Shown here piece after piece: positions 17,767 to 26,577 of a stretch of DNA of 64,000 bases (positions within the stretch are counted from its first letter, which is position 1; every line of letters begins with the position of its first letter). The DNA lies in NCBI GenBank assembly GCA_900540955.1, contig UQIF01000003.1, forward strand, positions 35,398 through 99,397. The letters run 5' to 3'. The stretch is from an uncultured Olsenella sp. (lineage in GTDB: Bacteria > Actinomycetota > Coriobacteriia > Coriobacteriales > Atopobiaceae). The notes under the pieces are model-generated. The model searched no databases. It saw only the letters and a program-made list of their open reading frames with translations, and was not told the DNA's origin. The position numbers and the translations under genes are program-made.

Positions 17767-18917
17767 CCCTCTCGAACAAGAAACTCGCAATCATCGGCGC
17801 CGGTCGCAACGCCATGATCTTGGCGGAGCGTTGCCGTGAGCTCGGCATCGAGTCCCACTGCTTCGCTTGGGAGAAGGGCGCGATGGCCAAGGACGCCGTC
17901 GACGTCTTCCACGACGTCTCGGTGACCGAGGTCGAAGCCATTGCGCAAACGTGCCGCGAGCTTGGCATTGGCGGCGTGGTGGCTACCTCCGAGTTCACCA
18001 TCCTGCCCACGGCCAAGATCGCAGAGGCCTGCGGCTACGTCGGCAATCCCGTCGAGGTCGCGGCGAAGATCACAAACAAGTACCGCAACCGCGAGGCCAC
18101 GGCGGGCGTGGAGGGGCTCAACCACCCGCGCTACTGGCGTGTCACCGACCCCTCCCAGATTGACGAGCTCGACATAGAATTCCCCATCATCGTCAAGCCG
18201 ACCTCCGAGGGCGGAAAGAGGGGCATCTGCGTCGCGCGCGACGCAGATGAGCTTCGCGCCGCCGTGGCGTACTCCGAAAGCGAGCCCAACCGCAGCAACG
18301 CCTTTATCGTCGAGGAGTTCCTTGAGGGTGGCTGCGAGTACTCCGTCGAGAGCCTGAGCTACGAGGGCAGAAACTACATCGTCCAGGTGACGCAGAAGGA
18401 GAGCTCCGGCGCCCCGCACTGCGTCGAGCTCGGGCACCACCAGCCCGCCGACCTCACGCCGCAGATGCGCGCCCGTGTGGAGGACGTGCTCGACCGCGCG
18501 CTCACGGCGGTGGGCATCGTCAACGGCGCTTGCCACACCGAGATAAAGATCATCGACGGCAAGATCTACCTCATCGAGTTCAACGCACGGCCCGGCGGCG
18601 ACCACATCGCTTGCACCCTGACCGAGCTTTCCACTGATTATCCGTATATGACAGGCGTGATCCAGATCGCGCTGGGCGAGTTCGAGGGCATCGCCCCCGG
18701 GCAGCTCAAGCCCTACTACGCTGGCATCGAGTTCGTTACCCAGCAGACCGCCTACCTCAAGGACATCTTCGACTCCTGCGAGGACGAGCCCTGGTACTAC
18801 GAGAAGTTCCAGGCTACTCCCGACCTGCGGCCGCTCACGCATAATGACGGCTACAACACGAACTACTTCATCTACTACTCGCGCGAGGGGCGCCCCGACT
18901 TCGGCTCCGTCCGTTAG
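17763..18917 (+). CDS. ATP-grasp carboxylate-amine ligase
   Basis: 384 residues. An N-terminal Rossmann-like pre-ATP-grasp domain (LAIIGAGRNA) leads to the ATP-grasp fold: IIVKPTSEGGKRGI is the ATP-binding lysine/glycine loop and IYLIEFNARPGGDH carries the metal-binding Glu and Asn. It resembles PurK/PurT/carbamoyl-phosphate-type ligases, but no purine context exists. Set between a flippase and sugar-nucleotide genes, it may link an acid or amino acid to an amino sugar; this is inference. Its start overlaps the flippase stop by 4 bp. Confidence 0.85.
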   Translation: MTLSNKKLAIIGAGRNAMILAERCRELGIESHCFAWEKGAMAKDAVDVFHDVSVTEVEAIAQTCRELGIGGVVATSEFTILPTAKIAEACGYVGNPVEVAAKITNKYRNREATAGVEGLNHPRYWRVTDPSQIDELDIEFPIIVKPTSEGGKRGICVARDADELRAAVAYSESEPNRSNAFIVEEFLEGGCEYSVESLSYEGRNYIVQVTQKESSGAPHCVELGHHQPADLTPQMRARVEDVLDRALTAVGIVNGACHTEIKIIDGKIYLIEFNARPGGDHIACTLTELSTDYPYMTGVIQIALGEFEGIAPGQLKPYYAGIEFVTQQTAYLKDIFDSCEDEPWYYEKFQATPDLRPLTHNDGYNTNYFIYYSREGRPDFGSVR

Positions 18918-18974
18918 GCTGCTAGTATGGATGGGTCAGCAACGCAGACATCGTCGATTCGCAAAGAGGCAAGC

Positions 18975-19949
18975 ATGCACACCGCTCTTGTTACGGCCAT
19001 AGGATCATTCTCGGCGGACGTCGTCATCCGCCGTCTCCATGAGCTTGGGGTCCGCGTGGTCGGCTGCGACATCTACCCGTGCGAGTGGGTAGCGGACTCT
19101 ATGAACGTCGATGTCTTCTACCGCGCGCCCTACGCGACCGATGCGACCGCCTACGACGCCTTCGTTCGCGACGTGTGCTCCCGTGAGCAGGTTGACCTCA
19201 TCATCCCGCTTACCGATGTGGAGGTCGACTTCTACAACGGAGCCTTCCGCGACGCGGCGCCCTCAGGGGTCGCTGTATGCATCTCGCCGCGCCGGACGGT
19301 CGGGCTGTGCCGCGACAAGGATGCCATGGCGCGCTTCCTCGAGGGGTCTTCCTCGGGTGTTCGCGGCATCCCCACGCGCTGGCTTACCGAGGCCGCCGAC
19401 GAGCCTTTCAAGGCCCCTGTGGTCGTCAAGCCCATCGACGGCCGCAGCAGCCAGGGACTCACGCGCTGTCGCGATGTAGCCGCCTGGGACGCGGCGCGCC
19501 GCCCCGCCGATCCCGAGCGCTACATCGTGCAGCCGCTCATCGAGGGTCCGGTCGTGACGGTCGACGTCGTGCGCGCTGCCGACGGCTCCGTGTGCGCCGC
19601 CGTGCCTCGCGAGGAGCTCCTGCGCACCCTCAACGGTGCCGGCACCTCGGTGCATGTGTACCGTGACGAGACGCTCGAGGCCTCCTGCCGCGCCCTCGCG
19701 GATGAGCTCGGCGTCGTCGGCTGCGTCAATTTCGAGTTTATTCGCTCGGGGGACGGCGACTACCGCTTCCTCGAGTGCAACCCGCGCTTCTCGGGCGGGG
19801 TGGAGTTCAGCTGCATCGCCGGCTACGACTGCGTAGGCAACCACCTGCGCGCCTACCTCGGTGAGCCGCTTGACGCGCAGGAGGCCTTCCCGGGCTGCTG
19901 GATTGCGCGCAAGTATGAGGAGTTCGTCACCAAGGTCGACGAGCTTTAG
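18975..19949 (+). CDS. ATP-grasp ligase (carbamoyl-phosphate-synthase-like)
   Basis: About 324 residues from ATG 18975, which follows AAAGAGGC; an earlier in-frame ATG at 18927 adds a non-family leader. The N-terminus ALVTAIGSFSADVVIRRLHELG is the pre-ATP-grasp domain of the group. VVVKPIDGRSSQGL provides the ATP-binding lysine, and YRFLECNPRFSGGVEF has the E-x-N metal ligands. It is the second of two consecutive ATP-grasp genes and lies 17 bp before a DegT aminotransferase, so the likely substrate is an amino sugar or its acyl donor. The exact reaction cannot be read from sequence. Confidence 0.85.
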   Translation: MHTALVTAIGSFSADVVIRRLHELGVRVVGCDIYPCEWVADSMNVDVFYRAPYATDATAYDAFVRDVCSREQVDLIIPLTDVEVDFYNGAFRDAAPSGVAVCISPRRTVGLCRDKDAMARFLEGSSSGVRGIPTRWLTEAADEPFKAPVVVKPIDGRSSQGLTRCRDVAAWDAARRPADPERYIVQPLIEGPVVTVDVVRAADGSVCAAVPREELLRTLNGAGTSVHVYRDETLEASCRALADELGVVGCVNFEFIRSGDGDYRFLECNPRFSGGVEFSCIAGYDCVGNHLRAYLGEPLDAQEAFPGCWIARKYEEFVTKVDEL

Positions 19950-19966
19950 TTTTCCTGGAGGGACTT

Positions 19967-21076
19967 ATGGCAGACAAGAAAATCCTGGTCACCCGCTCGT
20001 CCATGCCTACGCTCGACGAGTACGTGGCGGAGATCGCGCCCCTGTGGGAGAGCCACTGGCTCACCAACATGGGCGTGAAGCACCAACAGCTCGAGGCAGA
20101 CCTCAAGCGCTACCTCGGTATCGACGAGATCGCGCTGTTCACCAACGGCCACAACGCGCTCGAGTGCGTGCTCGAGGCCATGGACCTTTCCGGTAAGGTC
20201 ATCACCACGCCCTTTACCTTCGCCTCCACCACGCACGCCATAGTCCGCAAGGGCCTCACGCCCGTCTTTGCTGACATCAAGCCCGACGATTACACCCTCG
20301 ACCCCGCAAAGATCGAGGAGCTCATCGACGACGAGACCTGTGCCATCGTGCCCGTGCACGTCTACGGCAACCTCTGCGACGTCGACGCCATCTGGGACAT
20401 CGCAAAGAAGCACGGCCTCAAGGTAATCTACGACGCCGCTCACGCGTTCGGCGTGCGCCGCGATGGCGTGAGCGCGGCCGCCTTCGGCGACGCCTCGATG
20501 TTCAGCTTCCATGCCACCAAGGTGTTCAACACCATCGAGGGCGGCGCCGTGTGCTTCCGCGATGGCAACCTCAAGGAGCTTCTCGACCAGTGGAAGAACT
20601 TCGGCATCACCGGCCTCGAGGAGGTCGAGTATGTCGGCGGCAACGCAAAGATGAACGAGTTCTGCGCCGCCATGGGTATCTGCAACCTCCGCCACGTCGA
20701 CGACGAGATCGCTAAGCGCCGCGTCGTCGCCGAGCGCTACTGGGAGCGCCTGGAGGACATCGAGGGCCTCAAGGTGTGCCGACCCGCCGCCGGTATCAAG
20801 GCGAACTACGCCTACATGCCCGTTGTGTTCGAGGACGACTGCGGAACCACGCGTGACGAGGTGTTCGCGAAGCTTCGCGAACACAGCATCTTCTCCCGCA
20901 AGTACTTCTTCCCGTTGGTGAGCGACTACGCTTGCTACCAAGGTCGCTTCGACTCGTCAAAGACCCCCGTGGCCAAGCACGTGGCCGACCGCGTCTTGAC
21001 CCTGCCCATGGCCGCTGACCTCGCGCTTGAGGACGTCGACCGTATCTGCGACATCGTCGCCGACTGCGCGAAATAG
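19967..21076 (+). CDS. DegT/DnrJ/EryC1/StrS sugar aminotransferase
   Basis: 369 residues, PLP-dependent. Lys185 in FHATKVFNTIEGGA is the expected Schiff-base lysine and Asp156 in YDAAHAFG contacts the pyridine nitrogen. PFTFASTTHAI and HVYGN are family segments. It resembles transaminases acting on dTDP-4-keto-6-deoxy sugars (VioA/FdtB group), which would use the product of RmlB encoded just downstream. Product is probably a dTDP-3- or 4-amino-6-deoxyhexose. GGAGGG precedes the ATG. Confidence 0.9.
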   Translation: MADKKILVTRSSMPTLDEYVAEIAPLWESHWLTNMGVKHQQLEADLKRYLGIDEIALFTNGHNALECVLEAMDLSGKVITTPFTFASTTHAIVRKGLTPVFADIKPDDYTLDPAKIEELIDDETCAIVPVHVYGNLCDVDAIWDIAKKHGLKVIYDAAHAFGVRRDGVSAAAFGDASMFSFHATKVFNTIEGGAVCFRDGNLKELLDQWKNFGITGLEEVEYVGGNAKMNEFCAAMGICNLRHVDDEIAKRRVVAERYWERLEDIEGLKVCRPAAGIKANYAYMPVVFEDDCGTTRDEVFAKLREHSIFSRKYFFPLVSDYACYQGRFDSSKTPVAKHVADRVLTLPMAADLALEDVDRICDIVADCAK

Positions 21077-21107
21077 TGTCTAGCGCCTTAAACAGGAAAG
21101 GTTTTCC

Positions 21108-22127
21108 ATGCCTGAGATCTTCGAGCCCAAGAACATCATCGTCACCGGCGGTTGCGGCTTCATCGGCAGCAACTTCGTGCACTACGTTGTCAACAACCAC
21201 CCCGAGGTCCACGTCACGGTCCTCGACAAGCTGACCTACGCCGGCAACCCCGAGAACATCGCTGGCCTGCCCGCCGACCGCGTCGAGCTCGTGGTGGGCG
21301 ACATCTGCGACGCCGGGCTGCTCGACCGCATCGTCCCCGGCCACGACGCGATCGTGCACTACGCCGCCGAGTCCCACAACGACAACTCCATCGCCGACCC
21401 GGGGCCCTTCCTGCGCACCAACGTCGAGGGCACCTTCCGGCTGCTCGAGGCCGTCCGCAAGTACGGCGTCCGCTACCACCACGTGAGCACCGACGAGGTC
21501 TACGGCGACCTCGCGCTCGACGACCCGGCGCGCTTCACCGAGGAGACCCCGTACCGCCCGTCCTCCCCGTACAGCTCCACCAAGGCGAGCTCCGACATGC
21601 TCGTGCGCGCCTGGACCCGCACCTACGGCCTCGCGACCACGATCTCCAACTGCTCGAACAACTACGGCCCGTTCCAGCACGTCGAGAAGTTCATCCCGCG
21701 TCAGATCACCAACATCATCGACGGCCAGCGCCCCAAGCTCTACGGCGATGGGCGGAATGTCCGCGACTGGATCCACACCGAGGACCACTCGAGCGCCGTG
21801 TGGACCATCCTCACGAAGGGCCGCATGGGCGAGACCTACCTCATCGGCGCCGACGGCGAGAGGAACAACATCGACGTCCTGCGCGCGATCCTCGTGGCCA
21901 TGGGCAGGGACGCCGACGACTTCGACTGGGTGCGCGACCGCCCCGGCCACGACCGCCGCTACGCCATCGACTCCACGAAGCTGCGCCGCGAGCTCGGCTG
22001 GGAGCCCAGGCACACCGACTTCGCCGAGGGCCTTAAGGCCACCATCGACTGGTACGTGGCCAACGAGGCGTGGTGGCGCCCCGCCAAGGCCGCGACCGAG
22101 GCTAAGTACGCCAAGCAGGGTCAGTAG
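21108..22127 (+). CDS. rmlB: dTDP-glucose 4,6-dehydratase RmlB
   Basis: 339 residues, an extended short-chain dehydrogenase. It converts dTDP-glucose to dTDP-4-keto-6-deoxyglucose with bound NAD. Motifs seen are GGCGFIGSNFV (NAD binding), STDEVYGDL (active-site Thr-Asp-Glu) and YSSTKAS (the YxxxK catalytic pair). NNYGPFQHVEKFIPR is typical of RmlB. AGGAAAGG precedes the ATG. It lies between the DegT aminotransferase and the rmlC-rmlD fusion, at the branch point between rhamnose and amino-sugar synthesis. Confidence 0.96.
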   Translation: MPEIFEPKNIIVTGGCGFIGSNFVHYVVNNHPEVHVTVLDKLTYAGNPENIAGLPADRVELVVGDICDAGLLDRIVPGHDAIVHYAAESHNDNSIADPGPFLRTNVEGTFRLLEAVRKYGVRYHHVSTDEVYGDLALDDPARFTEETPYRPSSPYSSTKASSDMLVRAWTRTYGLATTISNCSNNYGPFQHVEKFIPRQITNIIDGQRPKLYGDGRNVRDWIHTEDHSSAVWTILTKGRMGETYLIGADGERNNIDVLRAILVAMGRDADDFDWVRDRPGHDRRYAIDSTKLRRELGWEPRHTDFAEGLKATIDWYVANEAWWRPAKAATEAKYAKQGQ

Positions 22128-22135
22128 GGGGAAAC

Positions 22136-23587
22136 GTGTCCGAGTTCGAGTTCGAGAAGGACCTTGAGATCCGCGAGACCCCCATAGAGGGACTCCTTGT
22201 TGCCGAGTTGCCTGTGCACGGGGACTCCCGCGGCTGGTTCAAGGAGAATTGGCAGCGGGCAAAGATGTGCGCGCTCGGCGCCCCCGATCTTACGTGGGTG
22301 CAGAACAACATTTCCTTCAACGCAGAGCGGGGCGTCACGCGCGGCGTCCATGCCGAGCCGTGGGACAAGTGGATAAGCGTTGCCACAGGCCGTATCTTTG
22401 GCGCATGGGTCGACCTGAGGGAGGGGAGCGCTACGTACGGCGCGATCTACTGCTGTGAGGTCGACCCTTCGCGTGCGGTGTTCACGCCGCGCGGCGTTGG
22501 AAACTCCTTCCAAGCCCTCGAGGACGGGACTGCCTACACCTACCTGGTCAACGCCCACTGGTCCGCCGAGCTGAAGAAGACCTACACCTTCGTGAACCTC
22601 GCCGACCCCGCGCTGGGCATCGAGTGGCCCATTCCGCTCGAGCAGGCGACGCTCTCCGAGGCTGACAAGCATCACCCGATGCTCGCAGATGTCATTCCCA
22701 TGGCGCCTAAGCGGACGCTCGTCACCGGCTGCAACGGCCAGCTCGGCCGCGCCGTGCGGGCGCTCGCCGAGGAGCGCAAAGTCGCCAAGGACTTCGACTT
22801 CCGCGATATCGACACCTTTGACATGAGCGATCCCGAGGCCTACGGCAAGCTTGACTGGTCCCTCTACGGCACCGTGATCAATTGCGGCGCCTACACGGCA
22901 GTCGATGCCGCCGAGACCCCGGAGGGCCGCCGCATCGCCTGGGCAGCCAACGCGACCGGCCCGGCGCTTCTCGCCCGCACCTGCGCGGAGCACGGAATCA
23001 CGCTCGTCCACATCAGCTCCGACTACGTGTTCGACGGCACCCGCGAGCTCCACGACGAGGGCGAGGCGATGAGCCCGCTTTCGGTCTACGGCCAGTCCAA
23101 GGCTGCCGGCGACATCGCCGTGGCGGGCTGCCCGCGCCATTACATCATGCGCAGTTCCTGGGTCATTGGAGACGGAAAGAACTTCGCCAAGACCATGTGC
23201 GCGCTCTCCGACAAGGTCGCTGCCGGCGACCTCGAGCGCGTCACCGTCGTGGACGACCAGCTCGGCCGCCTCACCTTCACGCACGATATGGCCGCCGCCA
23301 TCTTCCATGTGCTCGACGCTCGCGCCCCCTACGGGACCTACGACTGCACCGGCTCCGGCGCCGTCAGGTCCTGGGCCGACATCGCCCGCGCGTGCTTCGA
23401 GGCGAAGAACGGCAACGGGGACAAGGTCGTCCCCGTCTCGACCGCCGACTACTACGCGAGCGCCGAGGGCCCGATCGCGCCCCGGCCGCACTTCTCGGCC
23501 CTCGACCTCTCCAAGCTCGAGGGCGTCGGGTTCCACATGCCCGACTGGGAGAAGGGACTCGCGGATTACTTAGCTACGATTGTGTAA
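22136..23587 (+). CDS. rmlCD: Fused dTDP-4-keto-6-deoxyglucose 3,5-epimerase / dTDP-4-dehydrorhamnose reductase
   Basis: 483 residues holding two enzymes. Residues 1-~185 are an RmlC cupin (NNISFNAERGVTRGVH, with His72 as the likely catalytic base). Residues ~192-483 are RmlD: TGCNGQLGRAV for NAD(P)H, HISSDYVFDGT, and a YGQSK YxxxK motif. Together they turn the RmlB product into dTDP-L-rhamnose. The segment after RGVH reads AEPWDKW rather than the usual HYQxPxAQ-type sequence, a divergent cupin form. GTG start after GGGGGAAAC, 8 bp after rmlB. Such fusions are known in Actinobacteria. Confidence 0.93.
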   Translation: MSEFEFEKDLEIRETPIEGLLVAELPVHGDSRGWFKENWQRAKMCALGAPDLTWVQNNISFNAERGVTRGVHAEPWDKWISVATGRIFGAWVDLREGSATYGAIYCCEVDPSRAVFTPRGVGNSFQALEDGTAYTYLVNAHWSAELKKTYTFVNLADPALGIEWPIPLEQATLSEADKHHPMLADVIPMAPKRTLVTGCNGQLGRAVRALAEERKVAKDFDFRDIDTFDMSDPEAYGKLDWSLYGTVINCGAYTAVDAAETPEGRRIAWAANATGPALLARTCAEHGITLVHISSDYVFDGTRELHDEGEAMSPLSVYGQSKAAGDIAVAGCPRHYIMRSSWVIGDGKNFAKTMCALSDKVAAGDLERVTVVDDQLGRLTFTHDMAAAIFHVLDARAPYGTYDCTGSGAVRSWADIARACFEAKNGNGDKVVPVSTADYYASAEGPIAPRPHFSALDLSKLEGVGFHMPDWEKGLADYLATIV

Positions 23588-23662
23588 TTGCGCGCCAGCT
23601 GAAGGCTGGCTGGTAAAATTGCTTCAGGCTATCGCAATGGAACCGTTATTGGAGGTTTACGT

Positions 23663-26449
23663 ATGGCTCAGTTCGAGAGAGGCTGGTGGCGTCCTGCGGC
23701 GGTAATTTCGTCCGCCGCGTTCGTTGCTGTGCTTTCATCTGCCCCCGTCAATGCTCTCGCCGATGAAGTCTCTGCAACCGATGGTACCCCGAAGGCTGCC
23801 GTCGAACAGGTCGTTTTGAATGATCAGGTAGCGCCGACTTCCGTGACTGGCGAGGTGCAGGCCAAGGTGGAGTCCGGCGTCCCCGGGAGTGAGGGAAGCG
23901 CGCCTGCTCAGTCTGCTGAATCTGCTGCGCCCAAGACCGATGAGGGGCCTTCTTCGGTTCCTTCTACTAACGAAGAGCCGAAGGCGGATTCTCCTAAGAC
24001 TGAAGAATCTAAGGCCGAGGAGCCCAAGGTCGAAGAAGCTGCTCCCGAGTTGCCTAAGGCGGAAGACTCCGTGATAGGCGAGGATTCGAAAACTGATTCT
24101 CCTACTGCGGTGAAGGCCGACTCGAATAAGACCATTGCTGACGGAACCTACGCGATCGGCTCTGGAAATAAGGTCAGTGCCGTCGCTGACGCTCAGAACG
24201 GTGGTCGTGCGAACGGGACGAATGTCCAGCTGTACGAAAGCAACATGACCGGCTCCCAGAAATGGGACGTCAAGTATCATGAGGCCGACGGCGGCTACTA
24301 TACCATCGGTCTTTCGGGCACCAACCTTGTCCTCGATGTTCAGTGGGGCGTTGCAAAGAACGGCTCAAACGTCTGGCTTTACGAGAACAACGGTTCAAAG
24401 GCTCAGCGCTGGTCCATCGTAAAGAACTCCCAGGGTCTCTGGTCTGTGCTCTCACAACTTGGAAATTTCTACCTTGATGCTCAGTGGGGTGGCGTGTCTA
24501 ACGGAACCAACCTGCAGATTTATCAGGGCAACGGAACGGCCTCGCAGTCTTACTATTTCCTGCAGTATAATCCCGCCGCTCCCAAGGGCGATAACCGTCC
24601 GGTTGGCGATGGCATTTATGTCGTCGGCTCCGATAAGGCCAACGGTAGCAAGGTCTTGGATATCAACAGCGGCTCGATGAGCAATGGCGGCAACGTTCAG
24701 CTCTATCAGGCCAATGGGACTGCGGCTCAGCGTTTTTATTTTGAGTATGACGGTGCCGGCTACTACACCATTACGAATATGGGCAGCGGCAAGGTGCTGG
24801 ACCTGAGCGGTGCGGGGATTATGCCGGGCACGAACGTTCAGCAGTATGTCTCGAACAAGACTGATGCCCAGAAGTGGGCTGTTCGCAAGGACGGCAACTT
24901 CTTCTACCTTGTGAACAAGGCGACGGGTCTTGCCCTTGATTCTCAGTGGGCGGGAACTTCCAACGGGACTAATGTCTGGGGCTACCTCTTTGATAAGAGC
25001 TCTGCCCAGCGTTGGCGTCTGACCAAGGATGGCGACTTCATCAAGACCGGCTCTGACGGCACCGGCATCTATCAGATCATTGCCTTCAACAACACGGACC
25101 GAGTCTTCGACATCAAGAATGGTTCGTCGTCTGACGGCGGGCAGCTTCAGCTCTGGGACTCGAACGATTCCCTGGCTCAACGCTTCGAGATTCATGCTCT
25201 TGGCAACAATGAGTATCGTATTCGCACCGCGGCTTCTGGTGGTTGGCTGACCATCGAAAACGGCAAGATTGTCCAGAGCGGTAATTCCAAGACCGAGGCT
25301 TCTTCTTCCAATACGTGGAAAGCTGTCTGGAAGGGTGGCTACTTCTCGCTGGTGAGTGCTGCCGGTTTTGCTTTTGACCTTACCAACGGTTCCTTGTCCT
25401 CAGGTACGCTTGTCCAGGCCTTTGAGGCCAATGGCACCGCTGCTCAGCACTTCCTCTTCCGTGCTGCGGATTTGATTAAGAACGGGTATTACACGATAGC
25501 ATCTGGTCTTGGAAATAATAAGACGCTCGATGTGAAAAACGGCTCTTTTGCTAATGGGTCAAATGCTCAGATTTGGTCTTCTAACGATTCAAATGCTCAG
25601 AAATTCAAGATTACCAAGAGCGGCAATTATTATGTGGTGACTTCCGGCTCTTCGAGCTATGCCTTGGATGCTCAAAATGGTGGCACGTCTAACGGTACCA
25701 ATGTCCAGATATACGCTACGAACGGCACCTCGGCTCAAAGCTGGACGCTGAAGATTGCCGACGGCGGCGGTGTTGTATTTATTAATACTAAGTCGGGACG
25801 AGCCCTGGATGTTGCTGGCGACAAGGCGAGCGATGGCGCCAATGTCCAGCTCTACGACATTGACGGATCTAAGGGTCAGACGTGGAAGCTGGCATCCACC
25901 ACTATCTCCGATGGATGGACCAAGGTTGGGAACACCTGGTACTTCGGTGGAAACGCCTTCACGACGTCTTGTCACAGCGCGTGGGAGAAGATTAAGGACC
26001 TCTCGGGCGCAGCCCGCGCCTCTTCGTATGGCGTTCAGCCGTATATCATCACTATTGACAACACGGCATGTCGTGTTCAGGTCTTCCAGGGCAAACAGGG
26101 CGACTGGCGTCCTATTTACGACTGGGCTGCCGGCGTCGGCGACGCTAACACGTATGACCACGGTACGTTCCTCACGAACGACCCCAACATCGGCGGCAAG
26201 GGTCTTGATATGTTCATTGGCTACAATTGGGATGGCACTCAGATTCACAACCCGTCGATTCCCTCGGACGGCCTTGTCGCATTCACCTCTTTCTTTGGTG
26301 CCCAAGGTTTTCACTCTACCTGCGGTAACCATAACGACCCTTCGCAGACCGGTAAGCATATTTCGCACGGCTGCGTTCGCCTGCTTGAGGCCAACGCTTG
26401 GTGGATTTATAACAACGCACCTCTTGGAACGCTTGTGTATAGCTTCTAA
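23663..26449 (+). CDS. Secreted L,D-transpeptidase with ricin-type lectin repeats
   Basis: 928 residues. A signal peptide (cleavage near ALA/DE, residue ~33) is followed by a Glu/Lys/Pro-rich spacer (residues ~80-150) of PKxEE-type repeats that may span the wall. Residues ~155-750 are about four beta-trefoil modules with repeated LDxxxG, NVQLY and AQ(K/R)W motifs. The C-terminal ~150 residues are a YkuD L,D-transpeptidase domain with ISHGCVRL, Cys904 being the nucleophile and the HGC histidine its partner. It should form 3-3 crosslinks or anchor proteins to peptidoglycan. GGAGG precedes the ATG, 75 bp after rmlCD. Confidence 0.94.
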   Translation: MAQFERGWWRPAAVISSAAFVAVLSSAPVNALADEVSATDGTPKAAVEQVVLNDQVAPTSVTGEVQAKVESGVPGSEGSAPAQSAESAAPKTDEGPSSVPSTNEEPKADSPKTEESKAEEPKVEEAAPELPKAEDSVIGEDSKTDSPTAVKADSNKTIADGTYAIGSGNKVSAVADAQNGGRANGTNVQLYESNMTGSQKWDVKYHEADGGYYTIGLSGTNLVLDVQWGVAKNGSNVWLYENNGSKAQRWSIVKNSQGLWSVLSQLGNFYLDAQWGGVSNGTNLQIYQGNGTASQSYYFLQYNPAAPKGDNRPVGDGIYVVGSDKANGSKVLDINSGSMSNGGNVQLYQANGTAAQRFYFEYDGAGYYTITNMGSGKVLDLSGAGIMPGTNVQQYVSNKTDAQKWAVRKDGNFFYLVNKATGLALDSQWAGTSNGTNVWGYLFDKSSAQRWRLTKDGDFIKTGSDGTGIYQIIAFNNTDRVFDIKNGSSSDGGQLQLWDSNDSLAQRFEIHALGNNEYRIRTAASGGWLTIENGKIVQSGNSKTEASSSNTWKAVWKGGYFSLVSAAGFAFDLTNGSLSSGTLVQAFEANGTAAQHFLFRAADLIKNGYYTIASGLGNNKTLDVKNGSFANGSNAQIWSSNDSNAQKFKITKSGNYYVVTSGSSSYALDAQNGGTSNGTNVQIYATNGTSAQSWTLKIADGGGVVFINTKSGRALDVAGDKASDGANVQLYDIDGSKGQTWKLASTTISDGWTKVGNTWYFGGNAFTTSCHSAWEKIKDLSGAARASSYGVQPYIITIDNTACRVQVFQGKQGDWRPIYDWAAGVGDANTYDHGTFLTNDPNIGGKGLDMFIGYNWDGTQIHNPSIPSDGLVAFTSFFGAQGFHSTCGNHNDPSQTGKHISHGCVRLLEANAWWIYNNAPLGTLVYSF

Positions 26450-26467
26450 GTCAAGATGATTGATCCT

Positions 26468-26505
26468 CGAAATGCTCAGGGTATCTAAATGCCCTGAGCA
26501 TTTCG
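26468..26505. terminator. Terminator hairpin after L,D-transpeptidase gene
   Basis: A perfect 14-bp stem (26468-26481 with 26492-26505) with a 10-nt loop, 19 bp after the stop codon. There is no long T-run, only TTTCGCATGC at the 3' side. Confidence 0.65.
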
Positions 26506-26523
26506 CATGCTTACGGGATGCAT

Positions 26524-26540
26524 GTTTACTTGAAGTAAAC
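26524..26540. promoter_or_regulatory. Palindrome upstream of the YfhO gene
   Basis: GTTTACTTGAAGTAAAC is a perfect 8-bp inverted repeat with a 1-nt centre, 37 bp before the YfhO-family ATG. Size and position suit an operator overlapping a promoter; no regulator can be named. Confidence 0.35.
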
Positions 26541-26577
26541 TAAGAATCGGCTATGCATTGCTGACATCGGAGATTTT

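Noticed and set aside
22121..23536. Long minus-strand open frame
   Set aside because: Mirror frame of the rmlC-rmlD fusion, produced by GC-rich codons; no ribosome-binding site or recognisable domain.
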